A DNA stretch of 64,000 bases from Pachyseris speciosa (lineage: Eukaryota > Cnidaria > Anthozoa > Scleractinia > Pachyseridae), in contig JAEMWC010000370.1 of NCBI GenBank assembly GCA_016490735.1, forward strand, positions 93,501 to 157,500. The letters run 5' to 3'. This document shows positions 42,101-54,100 of this stretch, one piece after another; positions within the stretch are counted from its first letter, which is position 1; every line of letters starts with the position of its first letter. Made by a program: the position numbers and the translations under genes. The notes beneath the pieces are model-generated. The model saw only the letters and a program-made list of their open reading frames with translations, was not told the origin of the DNA and searched no databases.

Positions 42101-45100
42101 TGATATACAGTGGCTGCCACAGGTGCCTTTGAATGTACATGCTGATGTCCAATCTCACCTGGCAGAAGAATTGTAAACCACCACAAGGCTAATGCGATAT
42201 GTGCAGTATACACTGTGTAATTGCATTACCAAATATATCCAATTGCTACCGGTGGCTACAATGTACTTTCCTTGTACAACAGGCTTCTGCAAACGAGAAC
42301 AACAGCTCTGATCTCTCACTTACCTGTTGCAACATCTTTGTTTGGATATTTAGTTGCTGTTTGAAAAAATGAAATATCAGGGCACAGCCTCCTGAAATAA
42401 AATGACATTAACCCTTAAAGCTCTAAAACTGACCAGTGTCTATTTTCTCTTTACAATATCACAACTTAAACATATGGGTTCACAAGAATAATTCAATTTA
42501 TCACCAATAATATATATTTTAATGATAAACCACTCACGGTTGTGTGGTTTTCATTTAGGAAGCATTAATGAAAGCTCCAAAACAGAAGGCTGCATGACAC
42601 TCGTGTTACATTTATTTATTTTTATGCATGATTACAATGTAAGTCATTGTAGGGTCAAATTTAAGTGTAACAGTCCTCTTCACAACAAATGGCCCTACTC
42701 TATTTGTTCAGTTTATCCCAGAAAAAAATCATCAAAAGAAGTTTCTCCTTTTCTGTATACCTTTCGCTAGTCTTTTGTAGAATCTTGATGAAATTTGTTT
42801 TGTTTCATTTGGCCATTTTCATGATCATAATTTGGGTTGTACAATTTCATGGTTGGAATTGTAGTTTATGATAATTATCATGTGGAATATATACATGTTG
42901 TAGGTCAAAATTAATTATTCTAACCCTAATTATTCATAATTCATGAATAGTTAGGGTTAGGAGAATTTTATTTTGATCTACAACATACACATGTATATGC
43001 AAAACATTGTGCACTGTTCAGCGGATTCAAGAAAATTTTATGATGTTTAACAGGAAGCAAAGCATTGAGATTATAGCATCACACCTACAACTCAGAAATG
43101 GCAAATTGCCATTTTCTGAGTCAAAAAAGTCTCAGTCTAGGATATATCAATATATTCCACAACAAAGCACCCTGCCTGGTTCAACGGGTAGGACTCTGGG
43201 ATTCTGTTAATCAGTTAAGGTGGGCCCACACGAGGGGACATGTTGCAGGAACATGTTGCTGCAACATGAAGCAGGGACAAAATCGCATTAAGTACACGCT
43301 GAGGGACATGTTGCAGGGACATGTAGCAGCGACATGTAGCAGGGACCAAATCGCAGAGTTTGCACACTTGTGAAAAAGTTGCCGGGATATGTTTCAGGGA
43401 CGTGTTGCAGGGACATATCCCTTCGTGTGCGTTGACACCTTTTTCACTCGTGCAACATGAATTTTGTGCAAAATGTGTCCCTGCAACATGTTGCACGGAG
43501 TTCAATTTGTTGAACTTCATGGGACATGTTGCGGCGACAAATTTTGCACATAATTTATGTTGCACGAGAGAAAAAGTGTCAACACACATGAAGGGATATG
43601 TCCCTGCAACACGTCCCTGAAACATATCCCGGCAACTTTTTCAAAAGTGTGCAAACTCTACAATTTGGTCCCTGCTACATGTCCCTGCTACACGTCCCAG
43701 CTAGATAACCCCTAATGTGAACAGTTTAAAAAGTGTCGCTGCTACATTTTGCAGCAACATGTCCCTGCAACAAATCCCCTCATGTGGGCCTACCTTTAAG
43801 GATGAATGATAACAGATCAAACTGGACTTCACTCAGACCACAGGAAGATAATCCGAACTGCATGACGTCACGCATGCTATTTGATCCCATACATTCTCTC
43901 TTGACTAGTTTAGTTTAGTTTAGTTTATTGAGATTCGTCACAAGAAAATATATAGTTACATTAATATAATAATACTGTGACGTGACCGGGGAGACGAACA
44001 GAGCAGAGCCCCAATTGAAACCTATCCCCTAGGTTCAAAATGATAAAAATTAGACTTACATGGTGAAATTAATTAGAGTTACATAATAAATTAAGAAAGA
44101 AAAAAAGTATGCAAAATAATTGACAAATCATGGTGGACTATAAGTTTGTAGTAGACCTCTGAAGAGATCGTTAAGATGGACTCTAAACCACAAGAGATCC
44201 TGGCTAGACTTAAGTATATTACATGTAGTTAAGCTGTTCCACAACTTAACAGTCCTAGGAAAATAGCTGTTACAATAGTATTCCTGATCGTGCCTAGAAA
44301 ATAGGTCAAAGTTGGCTTGATGAAAATTACGGGTTCTATAGTGCCATGTGGCAGTTTGAATGAAATGACCAAAATTACTAGTAACAGTTCCAGTTTTATA
44401 CCTAAACAGGAGAACTAAATCATGCATTTGTCTACGAAAATCAAGAGGTAGTAGGTTAAGCTGGTCTAATCTATTAATATAACTGACTTCTCTTGGAGGA
44501 TAGTTCAATATGAATTTAGTGGCATGCCTCTGAATATTCTCTATCAGTCTACGATGTTTTACCAAGTAGGGTGACCACAAACTTGATGAATATTCTAGTA
44601 ATGGCCTGACAAGCGCCGTGTATAACAGTTTTCTCGTCTGGACATCACGAATATCCCTGCCACACAGCCTCTTCACTAGACCAAGTACCCTATTCGCCTT
44701 CGCACACATCTGCTCGATGCCGCCATGGCTGAATGCCTTCTGAATTTTGTCCATTTTCTCCCACTTCCATGAGTCTCTCGCCAGCAAGCCTTGGGCAAAT
44801 GAAGTCCAGGTAATTTTAGAAGACCGATGCCAATGCCAATGCCGATGCCGATGAAAGCAGCTTACTCAAAACAACCTAAAGTAATGCCGCAAAATAATTT
44901 TCACATTCACTACCACATCCCCATTGTCAGTGGATGTCTCCCAATGTGGTCAATCATAACCGCCGATATAAAATTTGAATTAAAGACAAATAACCCTCAC
45001 TGACTCCCCCAGCGGCTCGGCGTGTTTTCTTTAGCACATCAATCCAGCTTTTATTTGCTAAAGACAAAATAAAAAAAACCTGACAGCATCATTTAGTGTT

Positions 45101-48100
45101 GCTTGCAAAACACACTGAAATATTTTTAGTTGCTATACCAATTTAATAATTGTTTGGCCGAGCTGGGGGAGACGGTGAGGGTTATTTGTCTTACATTCAA
45201 ATTTTATAATGGCGGTTATGATCGACCACATTGGGAGACATCCTCTGACGATGGGGATGTGGTGGCAAATGTGAAAATTTGCAGTGTTACTTTACGTCGT
45301 TATGAGCAAGCTGCTTACAAGTTTTATGGCATCAATCTCCAAAAATTACCTGGCCTTCATTTGCCCAAGGCTTGATGGCGAGAGACACGTGGAAGTGGGA
45401 GAAAAAATTAAGAAGGCGTTCAGCCATGGCGGTTGTTTTTAATTGCATGCCTTGTTGTTAATCTTATACTATAATGTCAAAGGCTTCAGCAGCAAGTGAC
45501 TCAAAGCACCATAAAACGCAAAAAAAACACACTAAGAGCATAAGGTAAGTGATCTTCATTCATCAGGCTTACACTGCATCTACGTTTGGGATTAAGAGGT
45601 GTAAAATTCGGTATTTTACAGAACATTTCTCCCGATCACTTCAACCAAGCCGAGAACAGCCATTTCAAAATAGGAGAATGTATGAGAGAATGATAGAGAG
45701 AATGTAATAGCGTGCATGACGTCACGCAGTTTGGATTGTCTGCCTGTGCTCAGACCTTTAATTATCACTACAAATTCATGTATTATTTTCAAATGTTTAA
45801 AAACACCCTTATTATGACTTTGAAAATTTTTCACCATCAATCCTCAACGTACACTATCAGTTAAATTATCTGTAATTATCATGCTACAATGTAGCGTGTA
45901 TGTGTTTTTCGTGAACATTTCTTTTCAATATTTTTGCATTCTTTTAACATTTTTCTCTAACTGTTACTATTACTGGTAATAATTTTGCCAGTTTTCATCA
46001 CACTTTGCAAGCTTCAATGTCAACCGTTACATTCTATCTTGATCAAGATTAAGGAACTGATGATGGATGAGATTTCACCTGAAACATGTTTTGTGAATGT
46101 GTCACTCTTTACTTAACACATTGTCTTGCCTCTTGTTGCTATGCACCTTTGGCATAACAAATCCCTGTTCAAGCATGCTTAGATTACAGTCTCAGTTGAT
46201 TCTTTGAGACAGCAATAGAGGTTTACTGTCCATACCTGCAGTCCTTGTCAATCTGCAATAGCACTTCATTGTCTTTAAAGAAAGCAAGCCAGTTGCTGTC
46301 AGGATTTGGATTCAAAGGCTAATGGCACAATCACAAAAAATACACATTCAAATAGCATGATCATTTTGGAGTTAAACTGAAGCTGTTGGTTAGTACTGAT
46401 TCTGACAACCTTTAACTTCCCTTAAGAATTTATCAAGCAGTCACAACAATAATTGCTGCTAAGAATCAAATTACATCTCCATTATTAGTGGACATCAATG
46501 ATCAATAGCCACCGTACATCCAAGGGAATTCTTGTATACATTTGTTCAAATTGTGGGTAAGTACTTTTTCTATTATACTAAACAAAAACAACCCATGTAC
46601 CACAAAGAGGTAGATTTTGAATTATTTCTTGGAAGAAAGAGAAACTACTGTAGTTTAATTTTATGGCCATTATTGCAAGATACAAGGACAAAACTTGAAA
46701 AAATTGCAATCCATTTCATCTGTGTCATCCATGGCCTTAGACATTTCTAAGTAAAATAAGTTTGACAATGAACACATGAAGTACTTCGTAAGAAAACTTC
46801 TTGACTATTTTTTAAGGTTCCATCTTTGGCTTTATCCAAATTATGTGACAATGCCTCTTGATACACAAAGTAATTGTCTTCAGTTGATTTCTGCATAGAT
46901 TGTCATAAGTCCTGAACTGAAAACTTTTAATTGTGATTATAAAATTAATCACATGCCCACAAATAGCATCAACAGCATTTCACAGTGCCAAGGAACATGG
47001 TTCATTCTATACGATATTATAGGACATGTACAGTTATAAAACTAATGCACTTCTGCTGTAATTTGGCAATGGAAAGCTTTTTGCTTTGAACCCATGCTAT
47101 TACATTCCAATTTAGCCTGCCATACACTGTTCTGTGGTGGCCTAGAACTGCCATAAGGATTTCTGGTGTTTTTTTATCTTTTTCTTTTATATTTTATTTT
47201 ATTTTACTTATTCAGTTTATTGTTTTTGTTTTATTTCATTTCATTCGTTTGATTTGATTTTATTTCATTTTCAAAAACAATTTCTTATGAAAATGAAATT
47301 AAAGCAAATAAAAACGCTTTGTCTAAAATGAAATTAATATGAAAGTAAAGTCAATTGAAAACAAATTAAATTAAAAGCAAATGAAAAATTTATCACCGTG
47401 GCCTAAAACTGCCATAGACCAAGATGCCTTGGGGGCGGCTTGTACTTCCAAGATGGTAGCGCCGAAGATACCCGGCAGCCGGGAACTGATTTCAAACAAC
47501 TAGATACCCGGAAGTCAGAAATTTTGACCAATTATCTCGAAACAGCTCATTTAATTCCTCTAAGAACATAAGATGTTTGTTTAGAAATCTCAAGCGACTG
47601 CAAATATTGCCTTCGGTTAAAAGTTGAAGCGACTGTCGAGCTTGGGCATAGAGTGAAATCTCAATGTTTTCGACACTTAGAAAATACTCAAGTTCTGACA
47701 CACTGAGTCAACTCCCAATGAATATATCAGAACAGAAATTATTAACAAAACCTCACCAGAGTATTTAGTGTTTGTTCAGAAATGCCAAGCGATTCTAAAT
47801 AAAGGTTTAGTATTGTTGTGAACAAATTCTTCGAGCTTGCATTAAGCATATTCTTTAGAATCTTGACTCACGGGTACGGTTTTCAAAATACTAGATGCCT
47901 GGCAGTCGGAGATTCACGTCCAATATGCTCGAAATATCACATTTAATTTTTGTAAAAACATCAGGAAGTTGTTTAGAAAACTCAAGTGATTTCAAACACT
48001 GCTTTGGGCTTAGCCTACGTGTAGCCATACCCACCCCCCGAGGAAAAACGGGAGGAGGGAACGTCTACGAAAATTTGAAACCAATCGTGTTATGTGACGT

Positions 48101-51100
48101 CACAGTAATTCATGCAAGTTATGTAAATAAATTATATTTTCTGCAGAAGTGCGTATGTTTACACGCTTAGACAAAAGTCAAAGGCCGCGTAATGAAAAGG
48201 ATTACGAGCGATTTTTGGTCAAAAGCAAGAAAACAATCTTTGATGTAAACATCGCTCTCGCAAAAAATTCGTTTACATAAGCGTACTATCAGCGAGCGAT
48301 TTTTGGTCAAAAGCAAGAAAACAATTATCTTTGATGTAAACATCGCTCTCGCAAATTCTTCGTTTACATAAGCGTACTATCAGCTTAAATTTGTTGGCAG
48401 ACAAATTTATTAGAAATAATTACGTAGCAAGTTTGGAGAAAGTTAGCCTTGTTTTCCAGCCGAAGGAACCGCTATCAGAAAGCGCAAATTTGAACAATCT
48501 GCACGTCCCTTCATTACCGTTTCGTTACTCATACACGTGCTAATATTCACCAGTCGTGACTCGTTCGATGATATGATCTTCCGAATCTTTGGCTAGCGCG
48601 ATCGTTTTCAATCCCAGATCATTCAGATGTTGGACCTGATCTTCCATGAGCGCTGTCAGAGGTGATACGATGAAAATAGTACACGGTTTCTTCCAAAGAA
48701 GCGATGCGATCACTAGCTGGCATCGCCTGAAATTTAATAGCCTTTCCATAGCCAGTTGGCAATGAAACACGGACAGTCTTTCCATCAAAAAACAAAGCTA
48801 TGGCCTTTTGTTGCTCTTCGTGGAATTTCTGTAATCCAAAAGTCTCGCAAACCTCATATCTAGCTGCGTTAAACTCCACTTTAGTTTGTGTGGCTTCCGA
48901 CACTCCGACCGCCATATTTCAAGATTCTTCACCAACGAGCAAGATCCGTTTCGGCCAATCAGTGTTCTCGAAAGTATTGATCAATGCGATTAACCTATGA
49001 GAAACCATTATATATTTCCATGCAAACGAGTGACGTCACATAACACGATTCATGTCAGGTTTTCGTAGACGTTCCCTCCTCCAGTTTTTCCTCGGGGGTG
49101 GGTACGACTACACGTAGGCTACTTTGGGCTTGAAGTAGAGGCAACTGTCGAACCTGGGGCATAGAGTGAAATCTTTATAGTTTCGACACTTCAAAAATAT
49201 TCAAGTTCTGACACACCGAGCGTGACGTGACTGATCAGCTCTCGGGAAATATCGACAAAACGTGTTGTCCAAACCTCGCCAGAGCATTTCATGTTCGTTG
49301 GCATCAATCCAAGTTTTGGTATTTTATTGCATGAAATTTTCGTGCTTACACAAAGCATATTCTTTGGAATTTTCACTTACGGGCACGGCTTTCAAAATAC
49401 AAGATGCCCGCAGTCGGAAATTCTCACTGTACTTTCACGAAAATCTTTGTCGGCATCTGCTTAGTCTACTCGATTTCTATGTAAACAAGAGCCTACAATT
49501 AGCCTAAACCCGGGCTTGTAAAAAACAGTATTGTATCCCTAACTTAGTGCTAAACAAAAGAATAGAGGGAAGTCTGTCTTTCTTACATCGGACGCATTGT
49601 GTTTAGCTTGTGTTGGAGTCTATTTCTTTAGACCCCTATCAACATTTATTCCTCTAAAATACAGCTCAACCATTGAGAACAGTAATTATAACACTTGTAA
49701 AAAATATTTCTAAAAGAACAAGAAAAAGAGAAACAGAAAAATAAAGCCCGTGATATATACCACTAAAAAAGCTAAAAGACATCAAACCCGGGTTAGCTGT
49801 GTCACAGGCAAGAACAGTGACCTTTAGGCCACAGAGGTTTATCCTTTTGCAAGGTGATAAAAATAGTGTATTGATTCCAAAAAAAAAACTAAGCTCACTT
49901 GTTTTCGCTTCGATGGATAATTGTTTGAGAAAGGAAACGCTTATCGAACGATGTAGGATTTTTTCGCATAAACGTTAATGGAGTACGTCTCGGTGAAATG
50001 TGAGTAGAAAATTAATTAGCAGAGTGAAACTGTTTACAAACACTTCTCCTTTGTCGTCTCATGTTATTATAATCGGCTCCGAAGCACAAGACCTAGAAAA
50101 CTCAGACCCACCCCCCCAAACTGTAAAAACTCAAACCCCTCATAAACGGCGATAATTCATTTTGCCCACGTTTATTTCACTTTGAAAATTTGTATAGTTG
50201 TGAGGGGGTCTGAGTTTTCCAGTTTGGGGGAGGGGGGGTGGGGGGGGGTCTGAGTATTCTAGGTCTCGTGCTCCGGAGCCGATTATAATAACGTGAAGTG
50301 TTTGTTATCTGCGATAAATAGACGGTGTAACATTTCAGCGCACTGAACGGCGATAATTTATTTTGTCCACGTTTATTTGACTTTGAAAATTTGTATAGTT
50401 TTGAGGGGGTCTGAGTTTTCCAGACTTGGGGGGGGGGGGTGGCGGGGGGGGGGCTGAGTTTTCTAGGTCTGAGGTCTGAGTTTTCTAGGTCTGAGTTCTC
50501 CAGACACCCGATACGGGGAACACGGCGGCAATCCATCTGGAGTTAAATTTTGGTCATGTTAAAAGCTTTCTTCTCGCTGTTGAACTTGCAAACATTCGTA
50601 TAGACACTTCTCTTAACATATTAGTTGTTCAGACTTCAAAGACACAAGGTGAATCGACGTTTTCCAATACGTGACAACAGGCATCATTCTTGCTGTTGAT
50701 ATGAGATTTACACTTCCGAATCACTCGGCCGGGAAAGGTCAAACTCCCTTTGTCTGTAGTCTCTAATTTTTGGCGCTCCCCTCGCGTCGCGTCTCCTCGC
50801 AACTTCGCGCGCGCACGTGGCCCCAAAATCCGTCGCCAAAATTAGAGACTACTCGCAATCTCCTGAAGCAGTCCATCTGCCATTAAGTTAACTCATGTTA
50901 AAAGCTTTCTTCTCGCCGTTGAACTTGCAAACATTCGCATAGACACTTCTCTTAACATATTGTTTGTTCAGACTTCAAAAGCCACAAGATGAATCGACAT
51001 TTTCCCGTACGTGACAACACGCATCAGTGTTGTTAAAAATAGTTAGCGCTTGCGCAGAAACGCCGGAAGTGCCATTTGTGGATGATACTCGACGACGAAA

Positions 51101-54100
51101 AAGAATAATCGTCGGTAGTTTAAGACCCGGGCGCCGCGCGAGACGCGCGCAGCCCGGGTAAATAGGGAACTTCGCGCTTGTTGGGGGATCATGGGTAATC
51201 AGGGCAACAAAAACAAGATGGCGGCCGCATGGAAGCCGGTAATGCTCGCGAAACTGAACTTTGTGGAATTGTTTGCGGCTTTTCGCTTGGAAAAGGAAAA
51301 CTGTCATCAAGAATAGTTCTTTGGAGACATTTAACAGCCATTCATATTCATCTTGTAGTGTACTGTCAAAGTCATGCCTACATTTTCCTCTCATGCTCCA
51401 ACGCTTTACCTAATTGCCAGTGATAAGTCTAAACGCTCACCAAGGAAAAGGAAAGTTGTAACCCGTAACGACAATGGATACTCTCCTTCAAATGCACCCG
51501 AGAAGCGCTTACGCTTTCAAGAAGCACAGGTGCAGTGTAATATCAGCTTTACTTTTGAACAGCTTACGAGGGAATATGACGTCCGATTTTACACTGGATT
51601 GCCCTCTTCAAGTGCTTTTCGGTTGCTTTTCGAACAGTTGTCAGCAAAAGCCAGGGAAATGCATTATTGGACAGGTGAAAAACATGCCCAAACTTCACAT
51701 ATTTTTGCATCAAAGGTGATTAGAACAGCGAGAGCCTTAACTTTGGAGCAAGAATTGTTTTTGTGCCTCATCAGGTTGAGGCAAGGCTTTCCAGTGCAAG
51801 ACCTTGCATTTCGTTTTTCAGTCTCGGAAAGCACAATATCTTCCATCTTTACTCCTTGGGTGAAGTTCATGTGTAAAGAATTACAATGGCTTATTTTGTG
51901 GCCTGACAGGTCTATAATACAGAGGAATATGCCAGACATGTTTCTCAAGTATTATCCTAAATGCAGTGTGATCATTGATTGCACCGAAGTTTACATAGAA
52001 ACACCTTCTAGCTTAGAAATAGCTGCAATGTGTTGGTCAAATTATAAGCAGCATTATACTGTTAAATTTTTGATTGGCATTACCCCAATGGTGCTGTATC
52101 ATTTGCATCTCCCGTCTATGGTGGAAGGGCTAGTGATGCGTTTATTGTCAAAGACTGCAGGTTTTTAAATTCCCTCCAGCCTTATGATGAAGTAATGGCT
52201 GACCGGGGTTTTAAAATTCACGATTTACTTTCATTTCATTAATGCTTTCTGACCATTCCTCCTTCTAAACACACAAACTTGCAAATGTACCCAAAGAGGT
52301 TAAAACAACATCAAGGATTGCCAATGTCTGAATTTATGTTGAGCAAGCAATTAAAAGAATTAAACACTTCCTTATTCTTAAAAGGGAACTTCCCATCAGC
52401 TTATTGCCACTTATAGATGATATTGTTATTGTTTGCTCTTCCCTTAGCAACCTGAATGAACCCTTATCCCTGTGAACGGACGTTTACCCTATTGCCAGGA
52501 CCACTAATGTGGAACTGTTCTTCCTTAAAAGGGTATAGAAGATTCTCTTGCTTGCCAAAGACTGTGAGCCTTGGTTAGTTTTGTGTTAAGCCTGTTTCTA
52601 TGTTGCACTTAAATCAGTTAACATATGTTTACTCCTGGTCACTCATATTCTGTATCTTGATTGTCTAGACCAGGATTTACATGTGTATTCTTTGTACTGT
52701 TTTTAAAATAAAACCTGTTGCTGTTGTTACATTTCTTTGACTTTCATGCCTGGGAGAATTTGCAGGTAGGAAGAGAGAGTATGTAATCTACAGGGGTTGT
52801 GTGCACAATACACAGGAACTGAAGGTTGACCAAGCAAGCAATGATTGTTTAACCCAAGAGAGAACTCTCTCAGCCAAGATGTTTATTCACTACAAGTAGT
52901 TTCAAGTTCCATAATGCAAACACAAACTTTGAACTCAATTGAAACACCTATTTTCCATTAAGTAACTAAGTGAAACGACAGACCAAATATAAAGACAGCA
53001 TTACTTGTTTCTTGTTTTTGTTATAGATCATTGTAAGGTACATTGTCTAATCTTAGAGACTGTCATTGTTCAGGGCAAGGTGATTACAAGAACTACAAAT
53101 AAATGACTGAGGACAAGATTTCTCGTCAATCTTCAAACAGCCCCAATGATACCACAGGGAACAAGACTCACACTGCAGACTATTTTCATTACAACTGTCA
53201 AACTCCTCAGGTTCTAAACAGAGACTCACAAAGGGGGCAATAGCAAAGGGGTCTGAACCCAAGAATTACCCTTTGCAGATAAGTCTTGAAAAATATTACA
53301 AGGTTTGGAAGAACTTGCTGCCAGAACTCTCTTTCAAAATATATAAGTTCAACAAACTGATCCCCTTTACCTGTCCAAACAACAAAAAAGTCTCTCTAGG
53401 CCTGACATAGCCATCTCCCCTGTAATTAAGCTTTCCTTCATGCATTTCCAAATATTCTATCTTATCCCAAACTTCTGAAATAAGCATTCCTCTCACTGAG
53501 TAGGGACACTTGTATGCCATGGCAGTTTCACCACAGCAGTCACAAGAAAAAATGTTGTCAGGGCTTGCCCCCAAAAAAGGGTGAGACTTTGAAACAAATA
53601 AGCCACAGGGGTGCAATTTTCCATTTCATTTCTCCGGTGGAAAGATCAAGGAAATCCTCCAAGTGTTTTGCCATGATCGCATATGCAGCATTCCCCGCGG
53701 ACGTTCCACGTTGTAGTAGATGAAAGCTCCTTTCTGTACTTGTTAATGTCAGAATAATTACGAATGTTCCCCAAAGAATCATTTTTTGATGTCAATTTTC
53801 CTTTTCACGAGCAAAAAGCCGCAAACAATTCCAAAACAGATTAGTTTCGCGAGCACTACCGGCTTACACGTGGCCGCCATCTTGTTTATGTTTGCCCTGA
53901 TTACCCATGATCCCCCAACAAGCGCGAAGTCCTCTATTATAAAGAGTCTACAGTCTTACCAGATATCCTCTATGGAAATGTTCCTCTGAATTACAAACAA
54001 CGTAAAAAATTTTATATTAAACGAGCTGTTTCGAGAAAATTGGTCAAAATTTCTGGCTGCCGCGTATCTAGTTTTTTGAAATCAGTTCCCAGCTGCTGGG

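Larger units (their letters stand above)
47510..49445. repeat. tandem repeat of about 390 bp, split by an insertion
   Basis: Blocks gcatagagtgaaatct ... cgacactt ... aagttctgacacac ... agcatattctttRgaat ... acgggYacgg occur at about 47645-47885 and 49155-49390. The unit boundary aRtcRgaaattYt repeats at 47513, 47907 and 49417. The 48011-49121 element sits in the second unit. The minus strand of unit 1 is open (VSELEYFLSVENIEISLYA), of unknown identity. Confidence 0.7.
51165..53934. mobile_element. ISL2EU-like DNA transposon, 2.77 kb, inactive
   Basis: TIRs gggaacttcgcgcttgttgg... and (reversed) gaggacttcgcgcttgttgg..., about 70 bp, flanked by TA (51163-51164 and 53935-53936). A DDE transposase runs rightward and a YqaJ exonuclease/PHD gene runs leftward, meeting near 52.7 kb. 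This two-gene set is the known layout of ISL2EU (IS4EU) elements. Both genes are broken. Confidence 0.88.

Noticed and set aside
43098..43625. Overlapping ORFs with repeated CNM/CRDMLQ words on both strands
   Set aside because: Translated palindromic MITE, not protein coding.
45130..45375. 81-codon plus-strand ORF
   Set aside because: Arm of an inverted repeat; the other arm does not keep the frame.
46058..46088. Second hammerhead-like motif (ctgatga ... gaaac)
   Set aside because: The spacing allows no good stem II, and no retroelement coding sequence lies upstream; kept only as a possible retroelement tail.
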